Below the pieces are notes generated by a model. It was not told where the DNA came from and did no database searches. It saw nothing but the letters and a program-made list of their open reading frames with translations. From Candidatus Moranbacteria bacterium UBA2282 (GTDB lineage Bacteria > Patescibacteriota > Minisyncoccia > Moranbacterales > UBA2206): a stretch of 64,000 nt of DNA. Position numbers and translations under genes: made by a program. Positions 43,528-53,327 of this stretch are shown piece after piece. Within the stretch, counting starts at the first letter, position 1, and each line of letters opens with the position of its first letter. The DNA is taken from the NCBI GenBank assembly GCA_002345745.1, contig DDWQ01000003.1:1-64000 (forward strand), read 5' to 3'.

Positions 43528-44683
43528 ATTAGAAAATTTTATTTATTTGACGATAGTTTCGCTACCGCTATATTTGATTCGCTTTTCTATTTTTGGTTTG
43601 CCAACTAATGTTTTTGAAATAATGGCATTGGCGTCAATAATAATGTTTTTTATAAGCGCTAGGAGCCTAAAAAATGAGCTGAGAGCTTACTCCAAATATT
43701 TTATACCCATTGGACTGATAATCGGAGGACTGGTGCTCTCAATGCTGTTTAATGGTTCATATCGCACAGGGCTAGGTGTTATAAAAAGTTGGTTTATCAT
43801 CCCATTGATATTTGCTTTTATTGCCACAGTCAGCTTGCAAGAGGAAAAAAAGAAAACAATCTTTAGTGCTATATATATTTCAGCTTTTTTAGTCGCTTGC
43901 GTAGCGTTGGGTTATTTTTTGCTAGGCAAAATTACTTTTGACGGTCGCTTGCAAGCAATTTTTAATTCGCCAAATTACTTGGCTATGTATTTATCACCAG
44001 CCATTATAATTGGTTTGGTTAATTTTAAAAAAAATAAAAAAAGCTACACCTTTTCGTTACTTATTATCGCAAGCGTGCTATATCTTACTTTTTCGTATGC
44101 TGCATGGTTGGCAGCATTAATTTCATTGGGATTAATTTGGTTTTTGCAAAAAAGAATTGGTAAGAAGTCAAAAAATATAAGCTGGATTATTATAGGTATG
44201 ATAATTGTGATATTTTGGCAACTTGGAACAGTGAAGATGACAAATTTAATCCATTTGACCGAGCGATCATCTTTGGCATCGCGAATGATGATTTGGCGGT
44301 CAGCCGGCAAAATGATAATAGATAATCCAATAATAGGTATTGGTCCGGGTAATTTTCAAACTAAATATCTGGCATATCAAAAATATTTTCCACCATATTT
44401 AGAATGGGCTGTTCCCGAGCCACATAATCTTCTACTAGCCTTTTGGTTGCAAACTGGAATAATAGGTTTAGTGGGTTTTATAACTTTAATGTTTATGTGG
44501 TTTAAGGCGCTGGCAAAAGAAATAAATAATTTGTCAGAAAATACACTTATAGCGTTGGCTATTGTAGCAATGGTGCTTGTCCACGGTTTTTTGGATACAA
44601 CATATTTCAAAAATGACCTAGCTGTTTTGTTTTGGTTAACCTTTTTAGCTTTGAAAAAGAATCGAAGCCGTAGCGAGTATTAA
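43511..44683 (+). CDS. O-antigen ligase/polymerase-like membrane protein (second copy)
   Basis: A 390-aa polytopic membrane protein of the same family as its neighbour, overlapping its end by 17 nt. It has the loop motif RSSLASRMMIWRSAGKMI and NPIIGIGPGNFQTKYLAY, then EPHNLLLAFWLQTGIIGLVG. Two such genes together suggest one polymerase and one ligase; which is which cannot be told. It is the last gene of the polysaccharide operon and is convergent with the secretion operon; no terminator hairpin is visible in the 14-nt gap. Confidence 0.88.
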   Translation: MKKFLKLENFIYLTIVSLPLYLIRFSIFGLPTNVFEIMALASIIMFFISARSLKNELRAYSKYFIPIGLIIGGLVLSMLFNGSYRTGLGVIKSWFIIPLIFAFIATVSLQEEKKKTIFSAIYISAFLVACVALGYFLLGKITFDGRLQAIFNSPNYLAMYLSPAIIIGLVNFKKNKKSYTFSLLIIASVLYLTFSYAAWLAALISLGLIWFLQKRIGKKSKNISWIIIGMIIVIFWQLGTVKMTNLIHLTERSSLASRMMIWRSAGKMIIDNPIIGIGPGNFQTKYLAYQKYFPPYLEWAVPEPHNLLLAFWLQTGIIGLVGFITLMFMWFKALAKEINNLSENTLIALAIVAMVLVHGFLDTTYFKNDLAVLFWLTFLALKKNRSRSEY

Positions 44684-44697
44684 ATTAAAAAATCTTC

Positions 44698-45846
44698 CTA
44701 GAGCGAAAGCTGATAGAGTTTTCCATCAATTCTGTTTACAAAAAACAAACTACTTTCATCCGGACTTAAAAATAATTCTGTTGCATCATAGGCTTGATCT
44801 ATTTTGTCTAGGGTAATTATGCGAGTTTTTTCACCAGTAGTAACATCAACTTTCCAAAATGTATCACTGGTGTTGAATTTTGCATCATTATAATCATTGG
44901 GCATTGTTGCACCAGCAGGAATTGAACTAGGTAGTGCATAATAAATAGTGGTGTTGTTTTTTGACCAAGCACATTTAGAAACCATTGTTGGAATGCCAAG
45001 CGTTTTATATTCTCCACCAACGCTGTTCATAACACTAAGTTGCAGTTTTGTTACATCTGTTGTTTCTATGCTGCTTTCAAGTAAAAAACTGCCATCAGAA
45101 CTCCATAAATAGTCAGCTCCAAATTTACCTTGAGTAATTGTTTTTATTTCTTCACCAAAAACTGGCACAGACGACATAGTCGCTTGTGTAAGGGAATCTG
45201 GCTTATTCCAAAAAGAAACCAAGCCCGTTTTTGGAATAATAGCAACACGAGCATCGCCATTAGGCAGGGTGATTATTTTTTTCCAATTAGAGCCATCCGG
45301 ATCAGCGACATTAAGCGTTTGTTTATCTGTTGTTGACTTGGAATATTTATAAATAATTTTATTGTTGTTTTGCCAAATAAGATCAGCTATGCCATCTGCC
45401 AGTCCAACATTTTTGTTTTGCAGATAATCATAAGAAGAAAATTTGGAGGATAAACTATCTTTTGGAAAACGGGAAACAACCTTGTTTGTGTCTGGCGACC
45501 AAATAATATCGGATAAATTTAGGAGTTCTGCCGAAGAAAGTGTTTTTTTGTTGTGGCTCAATATATCAACTTCAAAAGCATTGCCAGTTGCTTTTGCATA
45601 ATATTTTATAGAATCACCAGTCGGAGAAATTATTGGTGCTAAAATAGGTTCATCTGTCAGTGCTGTAATCGTGGCATTTTTTGAAATTATTGGTTGCTCA
45701 GAAGGTTTTTCCGAGGTTGTTGTTGCTATCTCTGAATCACTTGATGAAGGTGTTTGTTTGAAAGAAAGCAAATAAACCCCCCAAAGAAGCAGGATAACAA
45801 TAAGTGCAATGGTGGAGGTGATAAAAATTTTTTTAGGTAAGGACAT
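44698..45846 (-). CDS. Membrane-anchored TolB-like beta-propeller protein
   Basis: A 382-aa protein with an N-terminal anchor (KIFITSTIALIVILLLWGVYLL), a Ser/Thr-rich spacer, then repeats of WD40/TolB-like propeller blades such as ISPTGDSIKYYAKATGN, IIWSPDTNKVVSRF, YLWSSDGSFLLESS and LSPDESSLFFVNR. It is expected to lie outside the membrane. As the last gene of the secretion-type operon it may be an accessory or scaffold, but it could be an independent surface protein. Confidence 0.78.
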   Translation of the reverse strand: MSLPKKIFITSTIALIVILLLWGVYLLSFKQTPSSSDSEIATTTSEKPSEQPIISKNATITALTDEPILAPIISPTGDSIKYYAKATGNAFEVDILSHNKKTLSSAELLNLSDIIWSPDTNKVVSRFPKDSLSSKFSSYDYLQNKNVGLADGIADLIWQNNNKIIYKYSKSTTDKQTLNVADPDGSNWKKIITLPNGDARVAIIPKTGLVSFWNKPDSLTQATMSSVPVFGEEIKTITQGKFGADYLWSSDGSFLLESSIETTDVTKLQLSVMNSVGGEYKTLGIPTMVSKCAWSKNNTTIYYALPSSIPAGATMPNDYNDAKFNTSDTFWKVDVTTGEKTRIITLDKIDQAYDATELFLSPDESSLFFVNRIDGKLYQLSL

Positions 45847-45867
45847 CTTTTATGGGCTGAATAATAA

Positions 45868-46563
45868 TTAAGTTTTTTTGATAAATTTTTTGTAAATAAT
45901 CCAGAGAAGAGCAAAGAAGAACACTATTATGATAATGATTATTATCACGGAATAAGATGATGTTGTGATTTGTGAGACAGGTTGTTGGACAGGTTGTGGA
46001 GTAGATTGTGTAAGTAAAATTTGTCCAGTAACAGGGTCTTTTATGACGCCACTATTTTTATTAAGCAGATCAGTCGTTTGCTGGCTGTATTCTGGTTTGC
46101 TGGTTGCGCAATCCCCTAGGCAATTTTGCGCCGTTTCACCTTTTTCGTATTCGCATATACCATTGCCATTGCAAACGGAAAATTTAGACAGATCAGTGTT
46201 CAGCAACTCTTTGTTGCCTAATTTTTCCAACACCTTAAGTTCGGTGGCCAAACTAAAATAAGGTATGTTTAGATTGAAAGCACCATCTTGTTTATTAAAT
46301 TCGGTTGAAACAATCTTTTTTCCGTCTGCCTCATAAAGTTCCAATATAAATTCACCAGATGTTTTATTTTGTGCAAATTCAACGATGGAAATGTCTTTAG
46401 TGGTGTCATGAATAACATTTTCCGGAACAGATTTATCAAAAGACAATGTGTTGGTTTTTGCAGCGTAGTAAAAGTATATCGTAAAAGCATCTGAAGCTTT
46501 GGATATTAATGGAGAGGCAAACAATGCAATTGTTATTGCAAAGAGGATGATTTTTTTCTTCAT
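45868..46563 (-). CDS. Secreted/membrane protein with conserved cysteine motif
   Basis: A 231-aa protein with signal peptide (MKKKIILFAITIALFASPLI...), an external domain and a C-terminal transmembrane helix (SYSVIIIIIIIVFFFALLWI). The external domain ends in a Cys-rich stretch CNGNGICEYEKGETAQNC, a motif repeated in many CPR surface proteins and probably disulfide-bonded. It lies between the pilin-like gene and the propeller gene in the same operon. Function unknown. Confidence 0.65.
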   Translation of the reverse strand: MKKKIILFAITIALFASPLISKASDAFTIYFYYAAKTNTLSFDKSVPENVIHDTTKDISIVEFAQNKTSGEFILELYEADGKKIVSTEFNKQDGAFNLNIPYFSLATELKVLEKLGNKELLNTDLSKFSVCNGNGICEYEKGETAQNCLGDCATSKPEYSQQTTDLLNKNSGVIKDPVTGQILLTQSTPQPVQQPVSQITTSSYSVIIIIIIIVFFFALLWIIYKKFIKKT

Positions 46564-46569
46564 ATTTTT

Positions 46570-47397
46570 TTATAAGCTAGCATAAGAATTTAAAACCCGA
46601 GTACAATAATTATCAGTGGTTTTAGCACAATTATTAGGCTTGCCAGAATTATAACAAGACGCAACTTGTTGGATATCAGTCATTGGACAACGACTATTGT
46701 TGCTTTTGATGAGCCAAGCCGCACAATTAGCATCTAGTTGTGGATCATTTTGAATTGCTAGACAGCTAGTCGTGGCATCGCCTGGGATGCCACAAGCTGT
46801 TCTTATCGCGGGCAAGGCTTGGGAATATCCGCAGGAACCATAACCATCTGTCGATAAGCTTTTATTGCAACCTTCACCACCATCTATTATAGCCTTTAGA
46901 GTTTTTGGATCTACACCAGAAGAATTGTTATTAATCGCGTCATTCATACTACTACATTTAGAGTCTGTAACGGGTGCTCCAGTTGGGGTTGTGGGAGTTG
47001 TTATAGGAACTGGTTGAGTGGCAATAGTAGCAACAGTCCCGCTATCTAACCGAACTAAATTTGGGTTGATTTCATATAGCAACAAATAGGAAATCAATGC
47101 TAATATCAAACCAATAATAGCATCAGTAATAACTGCCTTAGATTTGTCGACGCTGGCAACGTTGGCAGCTGAAGAAATATACATATAACCGCCAATAGTG
47201 ATCATCAGCAAAGCCGAAACTCCAACACCCCAAATGCCAAATTTATAAACAGCAGCAATGTAATTGTAAAAATTACCATCCGTTGCAAAACCAGGAATTT
47301 GTTCCATCGGAGTATAACTAAAAGAAGCTGCCCAAGTTATTACGGGTAGGAACAAAAATAAAAAAATAGCGATGGTTAATATTTTTTTTGTATTCAT
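46570..47397 (-). CDS. VirB2-like pilin fused to a lysozyme-like domain
   Basis: Residues 1-20 form a signal peptide. Two hydrophobic helices (about 53-77 and 87-110) follow, with the TrbC/VirB2 pattern GIWGVGVSALLMITIGGYMY and AVITDAIIGLILALISYLLL. After a Thr/Pro-rich linker comes a C-terminal domain of about 120 aa (GVDPKTLKAIIDGGEGCNKS, GYGSCGYSQALPAI) that resembles an SLT/VirB1-like lytic transglycosylase, with an apparent Glu near GGEGC and several Cys. VirB1 and VirB2 are usually separate proteins. It lies in the secretion operon near VirB4, VirB6 and PrgI. The pilin part is well supported; the transglycosylase part is suggested by motifs only. Confidence 0.72.
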   Translation of the reverse strand: MNTKKILTIAIFLFLFLPVITWAASFSYTPMEQIPGFATDGNFYNYIAAVYKFGIWGVGVSALLMITIGGYMYISSAANVASVDKSKAVITDAIIGLILALISYLLLYEINPNLVRLDSGTVATIATQPVPITTPTTPTGAPVTDSKCSSMNDAINNNSSGVDPKTLKAIIDGGEGCNKSLSTDGYGSCGYSQALPAIRTACGIPGDATTSCLAIQNDPQLDANCAAWLIKSNNSRCPMTDIQQVASCYNSGKPNNCAKTTDNYCTRVLNSYASL

Positions 47398-47435
47398 TTT
47401 GTACAGATTATTGATAATATAAGTATAGCACAGTT

Positions 47436-50195
47436 TTAAATTTGTTTTTGTTCGGGGAAAAGTGAAAACAAAGTGCGAACCAAGAAGAGAATCAATAACA
47501 TTGTTAGTGCGATGCGGAAAAGAAAGTTAATGTAGCTTGGTATGGCAGAAAATAAACTAGCGAGAATTTTTTGTTGCGGATTTTTATTTTGACCCGTAAT
47601 AATTGCTGTACCACTAAGATTATTCACCATTTTAATTTCAATTGTTTGTGAAATAGATTTTTCATAAAAATTAGTTTGAGGAACTTTCCAAATAGTGAAG
47701 AGTGCTTTCTTAACTAAATTTGGTTGAGTGTAAAGTGCACTAAGAGTAATGTCATATTTTTCTCCTACAGGCTTATTGGCAGTGAATACAAGTGTGCCAT
47801 TAGCTTCAATCGCAGTGATTCCAAGGGAAGCCATATTGTCGGTGGTTACTTGGATGCCATCAAAAATCCACGAGGCATTGTCTCCAGGAATGAGTGTATT
47901 GGAAGATGATTTTATTTTAACAACTTCGCCTGACAAAGCTTCAAATTTATCAAGGCTAAAATCTGGCCAGGCACTAGAAGTCATACCAGAAACTGGATTA
48001 GGATTAACATTGATTGGATCAATATAATAGCCTAATAGAGTTGGCGCACAGGTATCTGTAGTGGTAGAGGTTATGAATATTGCTGGGTCAACTACACGAA
48101 ATGTTTTAGATAAAATTATTTTCTCTCCCGTTGTTTTATTAAGAGCCTCTAATGATAATATATGTTGAGAATCTCTTCCTCCCAAGATTGGAATATAGGC
48201 GATGTTCTGTTTGGTTTCAGTAAGAGGTGCATTATCAAAAGACCATAAAAAATCATAACCAGATGGATTGGCAATATCAACCTTAACTCCAATTATCTCA
48301 TTTTTTACGACTGGACAGATAGCAGACTCTATTCCAACATTGCAACGCTCAGTAGCGTTATTTAAACCAAGAGTTAGACTGTCAGAAACGCTGGCCGAAA
48401 AAACCTTAATAGCACTCGATGATAACTGAATTGGAATAATGATAGTTCCGACACCCTCTTTTTTTCCTTCGATTGCTCGGAGGATAATTTTAGCATAAAA
48501 AGTTTTTTGGTTAGATTTTAATGCAGGAAGACTAGCTTTAAAATTCAAATTCATTTTAAGAGAATCAATACCGATGCCAGACAATTTTTTTAAACCAGTT
48601 TGGGATTCTAATTGTGCTAATGTCAACATTTTCCAATCCTTATCTTCGGCTGCAATATCCGAACTAAGATATATTTGCCAAGCATATTTCAAAAAAGACT
48701 TATTCTCCACCCCCATAATAGAAGACTGAACAATCAATTGATCGGCACTATCTGCAGATTCAGAATTCATTGGTGATTTGGGTTGATAAGACAAGGAAAC
48801 TTCCATTTTTTCATCAGAGTTTCCTTCGCTAGGTTCGATGAAGCCGTCTAGAAGAGTGGTGTTGACGTCTTCGATAGTAATATTTGCTTCTGTTTCATCA
48901 CTCATTCTTCCTACGAAGTCACCGCATTCTCCACCTGCTATACAGACAGTGCAACTTTCAGAATGATCGCCACTAAGAAGAACAACTAGATGTGGAGGAA
49001 AAGCTTCATTATCAGAAAGAGGTTTCCAAAGAAAACTAGCTCCCCCTGCACCTTCCTCATAGCGAGTGGCTCCATCAGGAATGCTGTGGGATTCTACTGT
49101 GCCTGAGCAAGTCACATTAACCGTAACAGGTCCTCCATAGGAACTACCAGGCTGGGAAAAACTATATACTAATCTATCATCCGTAGAACCACTATCCTCC
49201 TCCGATTTAATCTCTGGATTTCCACTAATAGCCCATGTAATTTTATAGGAAGAGTCATCATAATTAGTTGATTCTACTGAAATTCCTTCCACTGCAACAC
49301 CAATTTCGTCACCCGTTACATAATTCCAAGTAAGTGTGTTTCTTCCGAATCCAGCAACAGCGGCCTCATCCATCACCCCGCTATTGGTAGTGTCTTTTGA
49401 ATTTGGGTTCGTGTGCCAAAATTCTTCTTCATTCAAATTAAATTTGCCGTCGCCAGTTTCTTCGTCAGGTGCGTTTGGAAATAAATGGTTTTCACATTTA
49501 ATTTCAGTTTCATTGCCAGTTGCAACGTGGTGGACATAACAATGATTGGCTTTCCCTTTTTGGTCATCACCACCAAAAGAAGCCTCATACCCATCACCAT
49601 CAGCAGGATCTTTCGCCACCTTGTATTGATTAGGCGCATTGCAATAATCAAGATTTGGTTGATCATCACAAATTGGAGCATCTTTTCCCATCGCTCTTTG
49701 CCAATCAAAATCACCACTAGCAACAAGACGCATAGCTTCAATTTTATAATCCTCAATATCAACATTATCATCATTGTTTAAATCGCAACGAGAAACATAA
49801 TCTGTATTATATCCATCATCACCTTTGTCGATAGTTTTGCAGTAACCACGTTTCAAATACCAACCGTAATAGAGAAGCGCGGGATCATTCATAAAATATG
49901 TAGCACTAGCTGAGGCAGTAATTTGCATCCCTGGGACAGGACTGCTAGGTGTAAAGGTTAGTTTCACTTGGGGTGGGGTTTTTTTCTGACGAGCGACATT
50001 TACGTATTGAACAGTTTCTTTAAGTGCAGTTTGATCGACTCCGAAATAACTCATCATATCACTGAGTGCCTTTTCGGTAACGGCTGCCGATATCGGATCT
50101 AGACCTACCATTTCAGCATAAATAGCCGGTGCTCCCGAGGAAAAAATAATAGTCGAGATGAATAATAGTATAAGTGATTTTCGCAAAAAATTCAT
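47436..50195 (-). CDS. Large exported protein of the secretion operon
   Basis: A 919-aa protein with an N-terminal signal (KSLILLFISTIIFSSGAPAI) and a C-terminal transmembrane helix (INFLFRIALTMLLILFLVRT). It has an EF-hand-like Asp-rich loop (DLNNDDNVDIEDYKIEA) and several cysteines (CTVCIAGGECGDF), and much of it looks like beta-sandwich repeats. No catalytic motif is apparent. Its size, anchoring and place suggest a large structural or tip component outside the cell. The family is unknown. Confidence 0.65.
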   Translation of the reverse strand: MNFLRKSLILLFISTIIFSSGAPAIYAEMVGLDPISAAVTEKALSDMMSYFGVDQTALKETVQYVNVARQKKTPPQVKLTFTPSSPVPGMQITASASATYFMNDPALLYYGWYLKRGYCKTIDKGDDGYNTDYVSRCDLNNDDNVDIEDYKIEAMRLVASGDFDWQRAMGKDAPICDDQPNLDYCNAPNQYKVAKDPADGDGYEASFGGDDQKGKANHCYVHHVATGNETEIKCENHLFPNAPDEETGDGKFNLNEEEFWHTNPNSKDTTNSGVMDEAAVAGFGRNTLTWNYVTGDEIGVAVEGISVESTNYDDSSYKITWAISGNPEIKSEEDSGSTDDRLVYSFSQPGSSYGGPVTVNVTCSGTVESHSIPDGATRYEEGAGGASFLWKPLSDNEAFPPHLVVLLSGDHSESCTVCIAGGECGDFVGRMSDETEANITIEDVNTTLLDGFIEPSEGNSDEKMEVSLSYQPKSPMNSESADSADQLIVQSSIMGVENKSFLKYAWQIYLSSDIAAEDKDWKMLTLAQLESQTGLKKLSGIGIDSLKMNLNFKASLPALKSNQKTFYAKIILRAIEGKKEGVGTIIIPIQLSSSAIKVFSASVSDSLTLGLNNATERCNVGIESAICPVVKNEIIGVKVDIANPSGYDFLWSFDNAPLTETKQNIAYIPILGGRDSQHILSLEALNKTTGEKIILSKTFRVVDPAIFITSTTTDTCAPTLLGYYIDPINVNPNPVSGMTSSAWPDFSLDKFEALSGEVVKIKSSSNTLIPGDNASWIFDGIQVTTDNMASLGITAIEANGTLVFTANKPVGEKYDITLSALYTQPNLVKKALFTIWKVPQTNFYEKSISQTIEIKMVNNLSGTAIITGQNKNPQQKILASLFSAIPSYINFLFRIALTMLLILFLVRTLFSLFPEQKQI

Positions 50196-50199
50196 AGAA

Positions 50200-50859
50200 T
50201 TACTTAAATAAATAAATTATATAGGTGTCTAGGATTATTAAAAAAAATAAACTCATTAAATAGGAATATAAAAAAGAGCGACTTTTGTAGGTGACGACTC
50301 CTCCCGTGAAGGATAATATTATAAGAGGAGCTAATTTCCAGGTTAGATCGTTGGTAAATAGCAGAAAAAAGGTAAAAATTAAAGCTTGTATAATAGCTAC
50401 TGCAAAGCCAAATTTTTCAGAAAATAAAAATAAAATAAAACCTTTGAAAAAAAACTCTTGTATGAATAAAAGAATATTTACCAAAATAAGTTCATATAAT
50501 AAAAATATGCCAAAATTTTGGGCTAGATAGGCTGGAAGCAGATATTTGTTTTCAAAATCAAAAAAATGTATCAGAATAAAAATTATTAGTGCTGATACAA
50601 AAAACATTCCAATTGCCCAGATAATGCCAATTTTTGTGTTTTGCAGATTGAAACCAAAATTACGCAAATCTTTTTTCAGAATAAGTTTTATATATAGAAT
50701 TGGCAGGAGAAAAAAGAAAAATAAATTAAGACTGAATTTTTGTGAAATGTCTTGGGTTGGAAAAAAAATAATCAGCAACAAACAAGCCAAAATGACAACG
50801 GAGCTGATTAGTTCTGTTTTCCAAGCGGAAATAAATTGTTTTGCTTTTTCTTGTGTCAT
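50200..50859 (-). CDS. CPBP-type intramembrane protein with altered motif
   Basis: A 219-aa protein with about seven or eight hydrophobic helices, resembling the CPBP (Abi/CAAX-protease-like) family. The signature normally EExxxR reads QEFFFKG here, so the first Glu and the Arg are replaced (Q and K), and proteolysis may be lost. Distal helix motifs are weak (AIIQALIFTFFLLFTND). It sits inside the secretion operon, 4 nt after the 919-aa gene. It may be a membrane accessory; the CPBP assignment is tentative. Confidence 0.55.
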   Translation of the reverse strand: MTQEKAKQFISAWKTELISSVVILACLLLIIFFPTQDISQKFSLNLFFFFLLPILYIKLILKKDLRNFGFNLQNTKIGIIWAIGMFFVSALIIFILIHFFDFENKYLLPAYLAQNFGIFLLYELILVNILLFIQEFFFKGFILFLFSEKFGFAVAIIQALIFTFFLLFTNDLTWKLAPLIILSFTGGVVTYKSRSFLYSYLMSLFFLIILDTYIIYLFK

Positions 50860-50868
50860 TTTTTTGTA

Positions 50869-51453
50869 TTAAGCAGGTGTTGCATCTGCAATGCTTTGAT
50901 TGATTGCTTGTGTTTGTGCATTTTTAACAGCGACAGCTTCTTTTGCTTTTTCTGCATTTAATTTTCTTTCTTCCAAGGTCATTTTAAAAATAAAATAAAC
51001 AGAAATAGCCTCTAGGGGCATTAGGTCTATGATAGGAATAATTTCTACGAGAGTCATTCCAGCTAAAAGCAAAAGTTTTCGCAATAGTGGACTAATTTTT
51101 ATTTTAGCTTTTCCAGCTTTTGTTCGAGCTTCTTTAGTTTTGCTATAAGATCCAGTTAAAAATATGGTTATAATAATTACTGCGGAAGCCATCAAGGTAA
51201 AAATGAAAATTAGCACAGCGCCAATGCCACCAGCAGCAATTAAAGCTGTGTTGACAATATCTAGAATATCTTTGAGTAGGGCTGCCATAAAAGCGATAGC
51301 AAACAACCAATCCAGAAAAGGATTAATCTGTGCCATAAGCGATACTGCACCTATGGTTGTCTTGGCACCTTTTTTAATCTGACTCACTGACTTTTTCAAT
51401 GTGCCTGCACGGGAGGTTTTTAAATTGTTGGCATGATCTTGTTGATTAGCCAT
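50869..51453 (-). CDS. Small membrane protein of the secretion operon
   Basis: A 194-aa protein with an N-terminal basic region and about three to four hydrophobic helices (FLDWLFAIAFMAALLKDILD, AGGIGAVLIFIFTLMASAVI, LLLLAGMTLVEIIPIIDLMP). The C-terminal tail is charged. No known family is recognised. It lies between VirB4 and the CPBP-like gene. Its position and helices suggest a membrane subunit of the complex. Confidence 0.6.
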   Translation of the reverse strand: MANQQDHANNLKTSRAGTLKKSVSQIKKGAKTTIGAVSLMAQINPFLDWLFAIAFMAALLKDILDIVNTALIAAGGIGAVLIFIFTLMASAVIIITIFLTGSYSKTKEARTKAGKAKIKISPLLRKLLLLAGMTLVEIIPIIDLMPLEAISVYFIFKMTLEERKLNAEKAKEAVAVKNAQTQAINQSIADATPA

Positions 51454-51488
51454 AATACGTATTAGACTTATTAAGTAACAAGTCTATT

Positions 51489-53327
51489 TTACATCTCATC
51501 TTCTTCAAAATCTTTTTTGGCTTGCTCTATTTCTAGCAGTTGTGAAGGGTCGGTCGTGATAATCTGGTCTTCACTATAGGAGGCAACGACTTTGATGGCG
51601 ACGTGTTTGGTGCCAGCAAAGAAAATTCCCTCTCCCACATTACTTTCTAGTAACAAAAATTTTTCTTGGTCAGTCAGATAGAATGTATCAGTGATAACAT
51701 CAATAGCGGCTGGAGATTGTTTGAGCAAAAGCTGAATTGATGAATTGGTTACAATCGGTTTGCCATAACGAGATGAAAGAAAATCATTAACATCTTGCGT
51801 GATGGTTGTAAGTCCAGTATAGTATTTTCTGCAACGTTTTGCAATTCCAAAAAGGAAAGAAGCAGCGTCATCAGACTTCATCATTACCCAAGCTTCATCT
51901 ACTAAAACCATACGACGCTTAACATTGGTACGCATCTCATTCCAAATAAATTGTAAGATAATATACATTGCTACGGGTCGCAGGTCATCTTCCATATCGC
52001 GAATATTAAAAACGACTAGTTTATTGTCAACTTTAATATTGGTAGTGCTATTAAGAAAGCCGGCAAAAATTCCTTCAGTATATTTTTCTAGTCGTATAGC
52101 TAAATTTTCACCACCGTCCATATTACGCAAAACTTGATGCAAATCTGCCATCGTTGGATACGCTTCTTTGGTCAGGGAATTAAAATCAGTCTTTCCGTTA
52201 ATATCGCGAATATCATATGTTTCATGCACGGCTCGATCAAGAATAGAATCCTCTTCTGGTGTAATATTACCCAGCATCAAATGCAAAAGACCTAATAAAC
52301 TCGCAATATTATTGCGTAGAATATCCTCTGGATCATCATCATCACCTACCATCGGAAGATCAAATGGGTTTAAATGATTTCTTGAGTTAAGGGATATTTT
52401 AATGAAAGACCCATCAACGGTATCACAGAGATGTTTATATTCATTCTCTGGATCAATAATAATAACATCTGTTCCAATCATAAGGGAGCGTAAAACTTCT
52501 AGTTTTACGGCATAGCTTTTTCCACTTCCTGATTTGGCAAAAACCACCATATTAGCATTTTCCATTTTGAAACGATCAAAAAGAATTAAGCTATTATTGT
52601 GCCTATTGATGCCATATAAAATACCTTCATCATTAGAGAGAGTCGAGGAAACAAAGGGAAATGTTGTTGAAAGTGGGGCAGAATTCATATTTGTGCCAAC
52701 ATTTAATTCATCGTTTGCGAGGGGAATAGTTGAATTGAATCCTTGCTCGGTTTTAAAAATAGCTGGTTTGATATAAACCAATTGTGCTTCTAGAATTGAT
52801 TCAATACTGCGGGTAGTTTTGTCTAGCTCAGACTCAGTTTGACCATAAACAGTTACATATAAACCAAAACGAAAGAACTTTTCTGTTCCTTGTTGTAATT
52901 TATCGCGAAGTTCATCGATATCTTGCATAGCTGTTTCCAACGCTGGGTCGCGAATCAGTCCCTTTTCTTGCTCAATATGCAGTTGGGATTGAACTTGTGT
53001 AGCACTTTTTCGCAAAGTCTTGAGGATGTCGTATGTTTCAATAGGGTGAATAAACATAGAAATATCAATAGACATATCGATATTTATGATTGGAGAAAAC
53101 CAATTACTATTCAAATAACGCGGATAGGAAATAACAAAAATAGTTCGTGCCAGCGTTTCGCCAAGTTGAATTGATTTAGGTAGGATTTTTATGGCCGCCG
53201 GCGCTAAAAGATCTTGTAATTTAGCAATACCTTCTTGATAGTTTTTTTCAGATTGCATAAAATCATCAAGTTGTTCTTGACTTTGTGGTTGTTGTCCAGT
53301 ATTTTTTTTATGCAGAAAATCAAACAT
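51489..53327 (-). CDS. VirB4-like secretion ATPase (C-terminal part)
   Basis: A P-loop ATPase of the VirB4/TraC family, 612 aa. Walker A is FAKSGSGKSYAVKLEVLRSL, then VIIIDPENEYKHL, Walker B MVLVDEAWVMMKSDDAA, and TTITQDVNDFLSSRYGKPI (part). The N-terminal half of classical VirB4 is supplied by a separate upstream gene that overlaps it by one base (TAATG). It provides energy for substrate or pilin handling. No VirD4 coupling protein or relaxase is in the window, so conjugation as such is not shown. Confidence 0.92.
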   Translation of the reverse strand: MFDFLHKKNTGQQPQSQEQLDDFMQSEKNYQEGIAKLQDLLAPAAIKILPKSIQLGETLARTIFVISYPRYLNSNWFSPIINIDMSIDISMFIHPIETYDILKTLRKSATQVQSQLHIEQEKGLIRDPALETAMQDIDELRDKLQQGTEKFFRFGLYVTVYGQTESELDKTTRSIESILEAQLVYIKPAIFKTEQGFNSTIPLANDELNVGTNMNSAPLSTTFPFVSSTLSNDEGILYGINRHNNSLILFDRFKMENANMVVFAKSGSGKSYAVKLEVLRSLMIGTDVIIIDPENEYKHLCDTVDGSFIKISLNSRNHLNPFDLPMVGDDDDPEDILRNNIASLLGLLHLMLGNITPEEDSILDRAVHETYDIRDINGKTDFNSLTKEAYPTMADLHQVLRNMDGGENLAIRLEKYTEGIFAGFLNSTTNIKVDNKLVVFNIRDMEDDLRPVAMYIILQFIWNEMRTNVKRRMVLVDEAWVMMKSDDAASFLFGIAKRCRKYYTGLTTITQDVNDFLSSRYGKPIVTNSSIQLLLKQSPAAIDVITDTFYLTDQEKFLLLESNVGEGIFFAGTKHVAIKVVASYSEDQIITTDPSQLLEIEQAKKDFEEDEM

